Below are positions 9,113-18,674 of a stretch of DNA of 64,000 nucleotides, in pieces (position 1 is the stretch's first letter; each line of letters opens with the position of its first letter). The notes under the pieces are model-generated. The model was given only the letters and a program-made list of their open reading frames with translations. It did not search any database and was not told the DNA's origin. Position numbers and translations under genes: made by a program. This DNA comes from Treponema sp. (GTDB lineage Bacteria > Spirochaetota > Spirochaetia > Treponematales > Breznakiellaceae), in assembly GCA_031265435.1 (NCBI GenBank), contig JAISCR010000104.1:1-64000 (forward strand), given 5' to 3'.

Positions 9113-10505
9113 GCGTCTCTCCTCCATAGACAAGCCTGCCTCCGGCAATAAGAGAGCGGATACCTTCGGAGGGAAGGGCGCAGACATCAATGCCGTAAGA
9201 GGCTCTGTCGGCTATCTTCTCAAAGTCAAAGAGCACGAGATCCGCGTCGCAGCCTTCCTGCAGTCTTCCTTTTTTTTCAAGCCCGAGTCTTTGGGCCGGG
9301 TTCAGGGTAAGTTTGCGGAGTCCCTCGATCAGGGGGAAGGATTTCTTTTCCCGTACAAATTCCTTGAGGAAGCGGGCCGGGGAACCGGCGGAACGGGGAT
9401 GCCCCTTGATGTGATCCCCGCTCAGGGTGAGCAGGGCGTCGCTTCCCACACAGGCATACTCAAGTTTATAAGCGGCTTCAATGTCCTCAAAAGGCATCGC
9501 GTTATGACAGGCAACCATGGTGTCTTCCGGCGCGTTGCGGAGTTTTTCAAAAAGTTCAGGTGTGCAGTACCGGCCCGCCATCTCTCCGGAAATAAGTTCC
9601 AGATCTTCAATGCCGAAGTTGAATTCATCAACACCCTGATCAAAGACCGCGGACTGTATGGAGGTGGCCCAGACATTGTATGGATACACATCGACATATA
9701 TATCGGCGCCGCCTTTACGGGCCTCGTCAATCAGGAGGGCGGTCTTTTTAATATTATTCTCCCCCGCGGTATTTTTGCCGTACACATTGGATGCCAGATG
9801 GGAGATCTGCAGAGCCGCCCCGGTAATCTTCGCCGCCGCGATCACCTCTTCCACCCCCTCAAGCGCACGGGCGGGAACATCATAACGCATGTGAACCGCA
9901 AAAAACTTCCCCGCTTCCGCGGCGGCCGAGCACAGGGCGACAAGTTCTCCGAATTCCGTTCCCGGCGCGTATTGCAGGCCGAATGAAATTCCCGCGGCCC
10001 CTTCCTTCAATGCGGCGGCGGCCATGCTTTTCAGTGTTACAATCTGCGCGGGAGAAGCCCTGTCATAGTCCCCAAGCCCAAGCTTCTGCCTCAGACTGAC
10101 ATTGCCGACAAGACTCATGCAGTTGATGGGAAGGCCGAGGGTTTCCAGCTTCCGCAGATAGTCCCCCATGGGATAATTGCTGTACCCGCAGTTGCCTCCC
10201 ATAATAGAGGTATTGCCGGTACGCATGGCGCATGCGGAGATCGTATTCGGGAAAAAAAACTGATTCTCCAGAGGCTTGTTGAGGGGGCCGGAACCGCCTT
10301 CGATGGTATCCTCGTGAGTGTGGATATCGATGAAACCGGGCGCGAGGACGAGGCCCCCGCCGTCAATCTCCCGCTTTCCGGCGAGGCTGTTCCGGCTCAG
10401 GGCGGCAATACTGCCCCCGCTTATGCCCGCGTTGAGAATTTCGTCGGTTCCGGTTTCGGGGTCTATGACCCGCGCCCCGGCGATAACCATGTCATAAAGA
10501 GCCAT
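9102..10505 (-). CDS. N-acyl-D-amino-acid deacylase/D-aminoacylase-type amidohydrolase
   Basis: MALYDMVIAGARVIDPETGTDEILNAG ... APGFIDIHTHED ... HPRSAGSPARFLKEFVREKKSFPLIEGLRKLTLNPAQRLGL. Confidence 0.85.
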   Translation of the reverse strand: MALYDMVIAGARVIDPETGTDEILNAGISGGSIAALSRNSLAGKREIDGGGLVLAPGFIDIHTHEDTIEGGSGPLNKPLENQFFFPNTISACAMRTGNTSIMGGNCGYSNYPMGDYLRKLETLGLPINCMSLVGNVSLRQKLGLGDYDRASPAQIVTLKSMAAAALKEGAAGISFGLQYAPGTEFGELVALCSAAAEAGKFFAVHMRYDVPARALEGVEEVIAAAKITGAALQISHLASNVYGKNTAGENNIKKTALLIDEARKGGADIYVDVYPYNVWATSIQSAVFDQGVDEFNFGIEDLELISGEMAGRYCTPELFEKLRNAPEDTMVACHNAMPFEDIEAAYKLEYACVGSDALLTLSGDHIKGHPRSAGSPARFLKEFVREKKSFPLIEGLRKLTLNPAQRLGLEKKGRLQEGCDADLVLFDFEKIADRASYGIDVCALPSEGIRSLIAGGRLVYGGETHEG

Positions 10506-10586
10506 ACAAACCTCCCCCGAAATAGACCAATGTGATATTATGTGTATTATAAGGGAGGAATCCATGGTTGAAAAGGGACAGAAAAC

Positions 10587-11354
10587 ATGAACCTGATCCT
10601 GTTTGAGGAGCATGAACTCGGGAAGGCCCTTTCCCGGCGGGACGAAAGAACCGTACACCTCCTCAAGGTGCTGCACAGGAAAACCGGCGACAGTTTTGAC
10701 GCGGGCCTTCTGGGAGGGATGCGGGGTCAGGGCCGTATCGAAAAGATAAACATTGACGGCTCAATCATCGTATCCCTCAAACTGGACGAGGCCGCCCCGG
10801 AACGCCTTCCCCTGCGGATGGCGGTAGGGTTCCCCAGGCCCATACAACTCAAACGCCTCCTCCGGGATCTTTCCAGCCTGGGAATCGGCGCGGTAGATCT
10901 TCTGGAAACGGAACTGGGAGAAAAAAGTTACCGGGATACAAAGCTGCTTAAAAACGGCGGAGCCCGCGCCGCCTTTATCGAAGGGGCCGTACAGTCCCGG
11001 GATACCAGCATTCCCGAATTGGCTGTCTACGGCAGCCTTGCCGAATGGCTTGAGGCGAGACCCTGGGACAGGCAGGGGAATACAGGAAAGCTTCTTTCCG
11101 TGCGTACCGTGCCTCTTCTGGCGGCCGCGGACAATGTAAGGCCGGAAGGCGCCATGGCCCGGCTTTCCCCGGTACGGCGGCCCGTGGTAGTGGCCGTGGG
11201 AAGCGAGCGGGGCTGGTCGGACACGGAACGGGACAGGTTTGAAACCGCGGGATTTCTGCGGCTTTCCCTCGGGCCGCGTGCGCTCCGCACGGAAACCGCC
11301 TGTGTGGCAGCCGCAATTATTGCCATGGAAAAAATCGGAGCACTGGAGGATTGA
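10587..11354 (+). CDS. rsmE: 16S rRNA (uracil1498-N3)-methyltransferase RsmE
   Basis: HLLKVLHRKTGDSFD, ...VAVGSERGWSDTERDRFETAGFLRLSLGPRALRTETACVAA... (SPOUT knot signature GPERGFS...LG.RILRTETA). Confidence 0.9.
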   Translation: MNLILFEEHELGKALSRRDERTVHLLKVLHRKTGDSFDAGLLGGMRGQGRIEKINIDGSIIVSLKLDEAAPERLPLRMAVGFPRPIQLKRLLRDLSSLGIGAVDLLETELGEKSYRDTKLLKNGGARAAFIEGAVQSRDTSIPELAVYGSLAEWLEARPWDRQGNTGKLLSVRTVPLLAAADNVRPEGAMARLSPVRRPVVVAVGSERGWSDTERDRFETAGFLRLSLGPRALRTETACVAAAIIAMEKIGALED

Positions 11355-12158
11355 ATGAATCAGGATCAGGTAAAACAAAAATTGCTTTCCATTGAGGACG
11401 CCCCGCTGGAATTTTCCCTTGTCTTTTCCGGCAAGCAGAGCAAGAAGGTCAACGGCCTTTACAAGCCGGATTCCCGCGAGATCATCATCCACAACAGAAA
11501 TTTTGACAGTAGTACTGCCGCGGGAGCAGGCCTCCTTCTCTACACCGCCATTCATGAATACGCCCACCATCTGCATGCCTGCTCGCACGGAGGGAAGCTG
11601 CCGGGCAGAGCCCATACATCCGAATTCTGGGCGATCTTTCACGGGCTCCTCGAAAAGGCGGAAAAGAAAGGGATCTATGAGGATGTCTTTTCGATCTCCG
11701 CGGAACTTACGGCGCTCACCGAAAAAATCAGAAACAACTGCCTTGCCGGAAACGGGAGCCTTGTCAAGGAACTGGGGAAACAGCTCCTCAGGGCAAGTGA
11801 AATTTGCCGGGAAATCGGCGCCCGTTTTGAAGACTACGTCGACCGGGTACTCCGTATCCCCCGGCAGGCCGCGACCATGGCAATAAAAATACATGAATAC
11901 GATCTGAAGCCCGAAACCGGCGCGGACAATATGCGTTTCCTTGCGGGCATCAGAAACGACGAAGACCGGGCCGCCGCGGAAGAAGCCCTCATCAAAGGCA
12001 AAAGTCCGGACACGGTAAAGACGGCCCTGAAATCCGGGCCCGCCAAAACAATCGACCCGAGGGAAAACCTTGAAAGGGAAAAACTCCGCCTTGAGCGGAC
12101 AATCGCCTCCCTCAGCAAGCGGCTTGAAGAGGTAAACGCGGAGCTTGGGGAAAGGTGA
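11355..12158 (+). CDS. Hypothetical protein with putative zinc-metalloprotease-like motif HEYAHH
   Basis: ATG immediately follows the rsmE stop; AIHEYAHHLHACSHGGKLPGRAHTSEFWAIFHGLLEKAEKK resembles an HExxH centre; C-terminal coiled coil. Confidence 0.7.
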   Translation: MNQDQVKQKLLSIEDAPLEFSLVFSGKQSKKVNGLYKPDSREIIIHNRNFDSSTAAGAGLLLYTAIHEYAHHLHACSHGGKLPGRAHTSEFWAIFHGLLEKAEKKGIYEDVFSISAELTALTEKIRNNCLAGNGSLVKELGKQLLRASEICREIGARFEDYVDRVLRIPRQAATMAIKIHEYDLKPETGADNMRFLAGIRNDEDRAAAEEALIKGKSPDTVKTALKSGPAKTIDPRENLEREKLRLERTIASLSKRLEEVNAELGER

Positions 12159-12205
12159 ATCGGCAATTAGCGGAGCGGCCTTAATTTTTAACTAAAGTTG
12201 CCGAT
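12159..12205. repeat. Inverted repeat upstream of the secreted-protein gene
   Basis: ATCGGCAA (12159-12166) / TTGCCGAT (12198-12205), also TTAG/CTAA inside. Confidence 0.45.
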
Positions 12206-12214
12206 AATGGGAGC

Positions 12215-13240
12215 ATGAAAAGGGTACATTACGCTGTTTTACCGTGTACAATGCTTCTGTTTTTTTGTGTGTCTTTCCGGGTCTTTGCCCAGACGCCGGC
12301 GCCCCAGAGCGGCGGCGGAAATGAGATACGGTCTTCCCGGCCCCTCTTCCCGGCTCTTTACTTTTCGGAGAACCTTGCGGCGCTGCAGGCTCAGAACGCG
12401 GGGAAACCGTATGGGGCTTCCAGCTATGGAGAGATGCGGGCCGCCGCCCAGGCGAACGAAGAGTCCCGTTCCCTGCTGCTCAACAACGATATTCTGGCCT
12501 ATTACGGCCACCCCAATTCCAAAAACATGGGGATTCTGGGCCGTTATTCCATCGAAGAACTGGATTCCATGCTCAGCGGGTTAGCCGCCGAATATGAGTC
12601 GGTGAGTAACGGACGGAAGGTGAGAAAAGCCTTCTATATCATTTACGGCACGGTGTGGCCCGAAGGGGAAATCGGTATTCTGAAAGATGAAACCGTCCTC
12701 AAATATATCCGTTATGGGCTTGAAAACGACATTCTTGTGTTCCTCGATCACCAGATCGGTCGGTACGATCCCATCAGTTCCCTGAAGAAGCTTCTCCCCT
12801 GGCTGCAGTATCCCAATGTGCATCTGGCTCTTGATCCGGAATGGAGGACCGCCAGGCCCATGCAGGAAATCGGTACTGTTTCCGCCGGGGAATTGAATCA
12901 GGCCCAAAAAATAATGGAAGACTATATCATCGAACATCGTATTCCCGGTGAACGGCTTCTGGTGATCCATCAGTTCAACTGGCGGATGATCTCGGAGCGG
13001 GAACGGGTATCCACCGCCTTTGATCGGGTGCGGCTTGTACATTGCGCCGACGGTTTCGGGAATCCGCGTCTCAAGCGGGGTTCCTATGCCTTCAACGCGG
13101 AGGCGGCCAACATGCCGGTCAAGGGTTTCAAGCTGTTCTACAATTCCGGTATTCCCGGCGCAGGCTACGACAGCCCTCTGCTCAAGCCGGAAGAAGTCTA
13201 TACATTAAATCCCCGTCCGTATATCATTATGTATCAATAG
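12215..13240 (+). CDS. Hypothetical secreted protein
   Basis: N-terminal signal peptide (MKRVHYAVLPCTMLLFFCVSFRVFAQ); no family recognised. Confidence 0.7.
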   Translation: MKRVHYAVLPCTMLLFFCVSFRVFAQTPAPQSGGGNEIRSSRPLFPALYFSENLAALQAQNAGKPYGASSYGEMRAAAQANEESRSLLLNNDILAYYGHPNSKNMGILGRYSIEELDSMLSGLAAEYESVSNGRKVRKAFYIIYGTVWPEGEIGILKDETVLKYIRYGLENDILVFLDHQIGRYDPISSLKKLLPWLQYPNVHLALDPEWRTARPMQEIGTVSAGELNQAQKIMEDYIIEHRIPGERLLVIHQFNWRMISERERVSTAFDRVRLVHCADGFGNPRLKRGSYAFNAEAANMPVKGFKLFYNSGIPGAGYDSPLLKPEEVYTLNPRPYIIMYQ

Positions 13241-13248
13241 GAAATCCA

Positions 13249-14586
13249 ATGACAGAAACAGTACGTTTGAGAGAGAAAATCGCCTATGGAGCCAGCGATG
13301 TAGCGTCAAACCTTTCCTGGGGAACGGTAGGCACTTTCCTCATGATCTACTATACCGATGTGGCAAAGATTCCCGCCCTGGCGGTGGGAACCCTCTTCCT
13401 CATTACCCGTATCTGGGACGCGGTCAACGATCCCATCATGGGTATCATCATCGACAAGACTCACAGCCGCTGGGGGAAATGCCGTCCCTACTTTCTCTGG
13501 ATGTGTCTGCCCCTGGGAATCCTCATGGTGCTTACCTACTCGGTGCCGCAATTCAGCGGCATGGGCAAGCTGGTGTACGCATACATAACCTTTACGTTCC
13601 TGGGAATGGTCTATACGGCCATCAATATTCCTGTAACGGCGATTCTGCCCAGGCTTTCTTCCGATCCGGGCCAGCGTACCGTTCTGGGGGCTTTCAGGAT
13701 GTTCGGGGCTCTGATGGGCGGTATTCTGGTAAATGCCCTGACCTACCCGGCGGTCCTTGCCCTGGGAAAGGGGAGTCTCCAGCGGGGTTACACAACGACA
13801 CTAAGCATATATGCCGTTGTCGCCATCGCCCTTTTTCTCTTTGCCTTCTTCAATGTAAAAGAGATCAATCTTGAAAAATCCGAAAAGAAAGTAAGCATTG
13901 CCGAAGGGATACGCGCCGCAAAGGGCAACCTTCCCTGGGTTTTGGTTCTCCTCGTGGGCCTTGTATTGCAGCTTACCATGGGCATGCGGGGCGCCGCGCA
14001 GATATACTACTGCAAGTATGTATTAAAGAATGACGGCCTTATCGCAATTCTGGGCGCCATGGCTGTCGTCATGCTGATTCCTGTTGTCTGTCTTCCTGCC
14101 GTGGTAAAGAGACTGGGGAAACGCAATACCGTCAGCATGGGGATACTGCTGGCCCTGGCGGGCAGCATAACCGTTCTGTTTTCAGGATCATCAATTCCCC
14201 TGCTTTTTGCCGGGAATATTGTCATATTTGCCGGCTTCGGTTTCTCCTTCGGGCTTCTCTTTGTGCTCATCTCCGATACGGTTGACTACGGCGAATGGAA
14301 AAACGGCGTCCGCTCGGAAGGCTTCCTCTCCGCGGCGGCCAGCTTTGGACAGAAGCTCGGCATAGGGCTTGGCGGCGCGTTTGCCGCGTGGGTGCTTGGT
14401 TTCGGCGGCTATGTTGAAAACGCGGCTGAACAGAACCCCGGAGCGCTGGCCGCAATCCGCTTCAACTATGCGGTAGTTCCCGTGCTGGCCTGCATCGTCA
14501 TATTCATATTGATGTGCTTCTACGGCATGGACAAGATAATGCCCCAAATGACGGCGGATCTTGAAAAGCGGCATGCAGAGGCTTAG
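13249..14586 (+). CDS. GPH/MFS-type sugar:cation symporter (MelB-like)
   Basis: MTETVRLREKIAYGASDVASNLSWGTVGTFLMIYYTDVAKIPALAVGTLFLITRIWDAVNDPIMG - classical GPH family. Confidence 0.92.
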   Translation: MTETVRLREKIAYGASDVASNLSWGTVGTFLMIYYTDVAKIPALAVGTLFLITRIWDAVNDPIMGIIIDKTHSRWGKCRPYFLWMCLPLGILMVLTYSVPQFSGMGKLVYAYITFTFLGMVYTAINIPVTAILPRLSSDPGQRTVLGAFRMFGALMGGILVNALTYPAVLALGKGSLQRGYTTTLSIYAVVAIALFLFAFFNVKEINLEKSEKKVSIAEGIRAAKGNLPWVLVLLVGLVLQLTMGMRGAAQIYYCKYVLKNDGLIAILGAMAVVMLIPVVCLPAVVKRLGKRNTVSMGILLALAGSITVLFSGSSIPLLFAGNIVIFAGFGFSFGLLFVLISDTVDYGEWKNGVRSEGFLSAAASFGQKLGIGLGGAFAAWVLGFGGYVENAAEQNPGALAAIRFNYAVVPVLACIVIFILMCFYGMDKIMPQMTADLEKRHAEA

Positions 14587-14655
14587 ATAGAGCCTGTCCT
14601 GAAAATTAAAAGAATTTACCGCCGGCGAAATTCCACACCCGGCGGGCGGCGGCGC

Positions 14656-15633
14656 CTAATACCCCAGGTTTTTGTCAACGATACCGTGGAGCGCCTCTCC
14701 CCTTACATAGCGGCCCAGGTTTTCCAGCGCGATTTCCAGGGCCAGCTTACCGTAACAGGGATGCATCCCCGCATAGTGGCTCGAAATAATAACATTATCC
14801 AGATCCCAGAGGGGCGACGAAGGCGGCAGGGGTTCTGTCTCGGTAACATCCAGCAGGGCTCCCGCAATCCACCGGGTTTTAAGGGCCTCTGTCAGGGCCG
14901 CCTCATCGGTGGTAGAACCTCTGCCGACGTTGACATAGAGGCTGCCCTGCTTCATAAGGCCGAATTCCGCGGCGCCGAAAATATGCCTTGTTTCGGGAGT
15001 CGCGGGAAGAATGTTTACCACGAGATCCGCTTCCTCCAGCAATTCGCACAGCTTTTCCATTCCGGCAACCTTTACGCCGGGAAGCCCCGCCGCGGAACGC
15101 CCGGGGTTTCTGCGCAGTCCCGTTACCTTCATGTTAAAGGCTCCCGCGACGCGGGCCATCATCTCCCCGATGCGGCCATAGCCCAGAATGAGCATGTTCT
15201 TCCCTTCAAGAATCGCAGTTTCACTGTCATTGACGCGCAGCCATTCCTTCCGTTTCCGGGCCTCAAAGGCCCTGGGGAAACTTCTGTTCCAGGCAAGAAT
15301 AAGGCCGAAGGTATGCTCGGCAAGCTGCTGGCCGTGCATACCCGATGTACTGGTAAGAACAAAGGGAAGATCCTTCAATTCGGGAAACTGCTGCAGCCGG
15401 TCTGCCCCCGCCGACCAGAGCTGCACCCACGCAAGGCGGGGCATGCGGGCAAGCAGATGAAAAGGCACGTCCCCAAAACCAATTTCGATGCGGTCAAGAT
15501 TTTCTTCAATAATCCTGTCGTCAAGCGTAACAAGCAGATCCCTGCCGCCGCCTGCCTCCCTGATCTTTTCCGCGGCGCCGTGAGGTATCCGGTCTGCCTC
15601 CATCGAAAAAAGAATGATCCCGTTTTTTTCCAT
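14656..15633 (-). CDS. D-2-hydroxyacid dehydrogenase family protein
   Basis: GKNMLILGYGRIGEMMARVAGAFNMKVTGLRR; NILPATPETRHIFG; YVNVGRGSTTDEAAL. Confidence 0.88.
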   Translation of the reverse strand: MEKNGIILFSMEADRIPHGAAEKIREAGGGRDLLVTLDDRIIEENLDRIEIGFGDVPFHLLARMPRLAWVQLWSAGADRLQQFPELKDLPFVLTSTSGMHGQQLAEHTFGLILAWNRSFPRAFEARKRKEWLRVNDSETAILEGKNMLILGYGRIGEMMARVAGAFNMKVTGLRRNPGRSAAGLPGVKVAGMEKLCELLEEADLVVNILPATPETRHIFGAAEFGLMKQGSLYVNVGRGSTTDEAALTEALKTRWIAGALLDVTETEPLPPSSPLWDLDNVIISSHYAGMHPCYGKLALEIALENLGRYVRGEALHGIVDKNLGY

Positions 15634-15680
15634 GCTTTATCCCCGCATTTTTTCCAGTATGAATATTGATCCGAATACTG

Positions 15681-16460
15681 TCAAGTTAACGGAACCTCAC
15701 TACACTCACCCTGCTGCACCTTGAAGACTTCTACTTTATTTCTCAGGAGGAGTTCTTCCGCTTGTTCGGGAATAGCCTCATCGGTATACACGGCGGATAC
15801 ATCTTCCGTGCGAATCAGACCGACCACACCCTGCTGATAAAATTTTTCGGATTCGGTAAGCACAAGAATCTGCCGGGCCTGTTCGGCCAGATCCTGTACC
15901 GTCTGGGCCCGGAGGTGATCGTTGCTGGTAAAGCCGAAACCGGGAGAAAAGCCGTCGGTGCCGATAAAATACTTGTCCGAAAAGAAAACCTCTCCGCATT
16001 TGCGGGTCATGGGGCCCACCATCACCTGGGATTCACTCTGGTAATAGCCTCCCAAAAGGATAATCTTGCCGGTGGAAGCAAAACGGAGATGATTCGCAAT
16101 AAAGGCCGAATTGGTTACTATTGTTACATCCCGTTTACTGTTTACCAGTTCCTCCGCAAGAAGCGTACAGCAGGAACCGGACTCAATCATCACCGTTTCG
16201 CCTTCTTCCACACTTGCCGCCGCCAGACGGGCAAGACGCTGCTTTGTTTCATAGTGGGTTGCCATGCGCCTTCCTACATCGTCTATACCGTCAATGCAGG
16301 CATAGCCGTGCTCCCGCCGGATGAGTCCCCGTTCTTCCAGAGAATCCAAATCTTTACGCACTGTAACCTGTGAAACCTGCAGCATATTTGCAAGTACCGT
16401 AACTTCCATACGCAGGTTCCGGGTTAAAGCCTCAAGAATCTTGTTATGTCTGTTCGTCAT
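15681..16460 (-). CDS. DeoR/GlpR-family transcriptional regulator
   Basis: RHNKILEALTRNLRMEVTVLANMLQVSQVTVRKDLDSLEERGLIRREHG HTH; DeoR C-terminal domain. Confidence 0.92.
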   Translation of the reverse strand: MTNRHNKILEALTRNLRMEVTVLANMLQVSQVTVRKDLDSLEERGLIRREHGYACIDGIDDVGRRMATHYETKQRLARLAAASVEEGETVMIESGSCCTLLAEELVNSKRDVTIVTNSAFIANHLRFASTGKIILLGGYYQSESQVMVGPMTRKCGEVFFSDKYFIGTDGFSPGFGFTSNDHLRAQTVQDLAEQARQILVLTESEKFYQQGVVGLIRTEDVSAVYTDEAIPEQAEELLLRNKVEVFKVQQGECSEVPLT

Positions 16461-16757
16461 TCTTCTTTCTCCTAAATCGTTAAAAAGGTTTGCAGCGCGC
16501 TTTGGAACTGCAAGCAGAAATTAGTTTCTGTGCAAGTCCTTGCCTATAAAATAATAAAATTACTAAAATAGTCAAGAAAATAGTTTTATTTGAAGTCAAA
16601 TATGGAATCAAACATAAGAGAAGGAAAAAAGAGGCGCTTCATACTCCGCATGGTGAACTTCTTCGACTTTTTCGACTTCGAGGTGATTTTTTGCTTCAAA
16701 ATATTGCTTTTGAGGGAATTTTGATGCTGAAAAAGTAAACGTCGATACCCTGGGCGG

Positions 16758-17663
16758 CTATTCCTTCACGCCGCCCACATTGAGGCCTACCACAAAGTAG
16801 CGCTGCATGAAGGGGTAAACCACGAGAATGGGGAGGGCGGCTACAACGGTTACCGCGGCGCGGATGCTCACCGGGGTTACCATGCCGGCGGTACTCTGCA
16901 TGGACATGGAACCCACGTCTCCCGCGCTCTTCGCCTGGCTCTGGCTGGACTGGATATACTCCATCAGTTTGTACTGAAGCGTATGGAGCCTTGACTCGCC
17001 TGAGTTGTAGATGAGGGTATCGAACCACGCGTTCCAGGAATCCACCGCCACGAAGAGGGCGATTGTCGCCAGTACCGGCAGGCACAGGGGCAGAATGATG
17101 CGGATGAAGATCGGGAAGTCCCCGCAGCCGTCTATCTTGGCGGATTCGATGATGCTTTCAGGAAGGCTTTTCATGTAGGTGCGGATCACCACAAAGTTAA
17201 AGGCATTAACGATGCCCGGCACAATGTACACAAAAAAACTGTTGGTAAGGTGGAGGCTTCTCATAAGAAAATAATTCGGAATGAGTCCCGCGTTTACGTA
17301 CATTGACAGAATAAGTACCATGGTAAAGGGTTTGCGGAGCACAAATTCCCTGCGGGAAAGGACAAAGGCTACCATTGATGTAAAAAATACATTTACAACA
17401 GTGTTTATCACTGTCCGCGCTACGGAAATAAAGAACGCGTTATAAATAGTACCGGTGGCAAAAACAATCCTGTAATTCTGCAGGGAAAATTTACGGGGCC
17501 AGAATGTAATGCCGCCCCGGAGGGTATCGGTTGCCTGATTCAGGGAAACCACAATGGTGTTCCAGAAAGGATAGAGGGTACATACGATAATCAAAACCAT
17601 AACAAAGGTATTTATAGTTTGAAAAACAGTATTTTCTATTTTGGATAATGTCCGGACTTTCAT
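16758..17663 (-). CDS. Carbohydrate ABC transporter permease (LplC-like)
   Basis: EAA-like motif ESIIESAKIDGCGDFPIFIRIILPLCLPVLATIALF; multi-TM. Confidence 0.9.
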   Translation of the reverse strand: MKVRTLSKIENTVFQTINTFVMVLIIVCTLYPFWNTIVVSLNQATDTLRGGITFWPRKFSLQNYRIVFATGTIYNAFFISVARTVINTVVNVFFTSMVAFVLSRREFVLRKPFTMVLILSMYVNAGLIPNYFLMRSLHLTNSFFVYIVPGIVNAFNFVVIRTYMKSLPESIIESAKIDGCGDFPIFIRIILPLCLPVLATIALFVAVDSWNAWFDTLIYNSGESRLHTLQYKLMEYIQSSQSQAKSAGDVGSMSMQSTAGMVTPVSIRAAVTVVAALPILVVYPFMQRYFVVGLNVGGVKE

Positions 17664-18613
17664 TATATCAAACGCTCCTCTCCGGCCCGCCTTGCGATCC
17701 AGTTGGCAATAAAAATCAGGGTAACATTGACCAGGTTCTTGAACATCCCCGCGGCGGTAGCCAGGGAGAAGTTGTTATTGCGGAAACCGAAGACCAGTAC
17801 AAAGACATCAATGGTGTCGGACACATCCTGGATAAGCCCGTTCCGCAGGAGATACTGGAGTTCAAAACCGGCGTTCATAATATTGCCGATGCTCATAATC
17901 ATCATGATGATGATGGTAGGCTTTATTCCCGGCAGGGTGATATGCCACATCTTGTGGTAACGGTTACAGCCGTCGATCTCGGCGGCTTCGTAAAGGGTAG
18001 GATCGATACCCACAATGGCCGCCAGGTATATAATCGTATTCCAGCCCACCTCTTTCCATACATAGGTGGCGCCCACGATACCCCAGAAGTATTTGGGGAT
18101 GCCCAGCCATAGCAGGGGTTCCTTGATAAGGCGCAGAGCCATGAGGACTTCGTTGATCGCCCCCGAATCCGGGGATAACATATTGGATACGAGGCCCGTT
18201 ACAATGACCCAGGAAAGAAAGTGGGGAAGGTACGAGATGGTCTGAACGACCCGTTTGAAAAATACCTTTCTTAGTTCGTTGAGGAGCAGGGCAAAGGAGA
18301 TGGCCGTAATATAACCCAATGTCATGTTGATAAGGCTCATGCACACCGAGTTACGGATGGTTCGCAGGAATACCTGATCCCGGAAAAGGAAGATGAACCA
18401 GCGGAAGCCTGCCCATTCCTGATTGAAGAAGGTTCGGGCGGGCCTGAAATTCTGGAACGCCATTGTCCAGCCCCAGAGGGGAATGTAAGAAAAAAGAATG
18501 ACATAAAGGACAAGGGGCAGGGACATGAAGACAAGCTGCCTTTGGAGAACCAGTTTCCGGAAAAAAGTTTTCTCCCCGTGTATCTGTTTCTCCGCAGCCT
18601 TCATCATGTCCAC
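17663..18613 (-). CDS. Carbohydrate ABC transporter permease (LplB-like)
   Basis: IDPTLYEAAEIDGCNRYHKMWHITLPGIKPTIIIMMIMSIGNIMNAGFE. Confidence 0.9.
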   Translation of the reverse strand: MDMMKAAEKQIHGEKTFFRKLVLQRQLVFMSLPLVLYVILFSYIPLWGWTMAFQNFRPARTFFNQEWAGFRWFIFLFRDQVFLRTIRNSVCMSLINMTLGYITAISFALLLNELRKVFFKRVVQTISYLPHFLSWVIVTGLVSNMLSPDSGAINEVLMALRLIKEPLLWLGIPKYFWGIVGATYVWKEVGWNTIIYLAAIVGIDPTLYEAAEIDGCNRYHKMWHITLPGIKPTIIIMMIMSIGNIMNAGFELQYLLRNGLIQDVSDTIDVFVLVFGFRNNNFSLATAAGMFKNLVNVTLIFIANWIARRAGEERLI

Positions 18614-18674
18614 ACCCCTTTTAACAGGTTTTATATTTAGAGTCTGTCTATAATAGACACATTATGGACAGACG

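Noticed and set aside
9057-9986. 309-aa plus-strand ORF
   Set aside because: Antisense to the amidohydrolase; shadow ORF.
10761-11894. 377-aa minus-strand ORF
   Set aside because: Antisense to rsmE and the HExxH-like gene; no motifs.
14686-15669. 327-aa plus-strand ORF
   Set aside because: Antisense to the hydroxyacid dehydrogenase; low-plausibility composition.
16635-16726. Short Phe/Asp-rich frame MVNFFDFFDFEVIFCFKILLLREF
   Set aside because: Low complexity, no RBS or conservation evidence; between deoR and the ABC operon and more likely untranslated.
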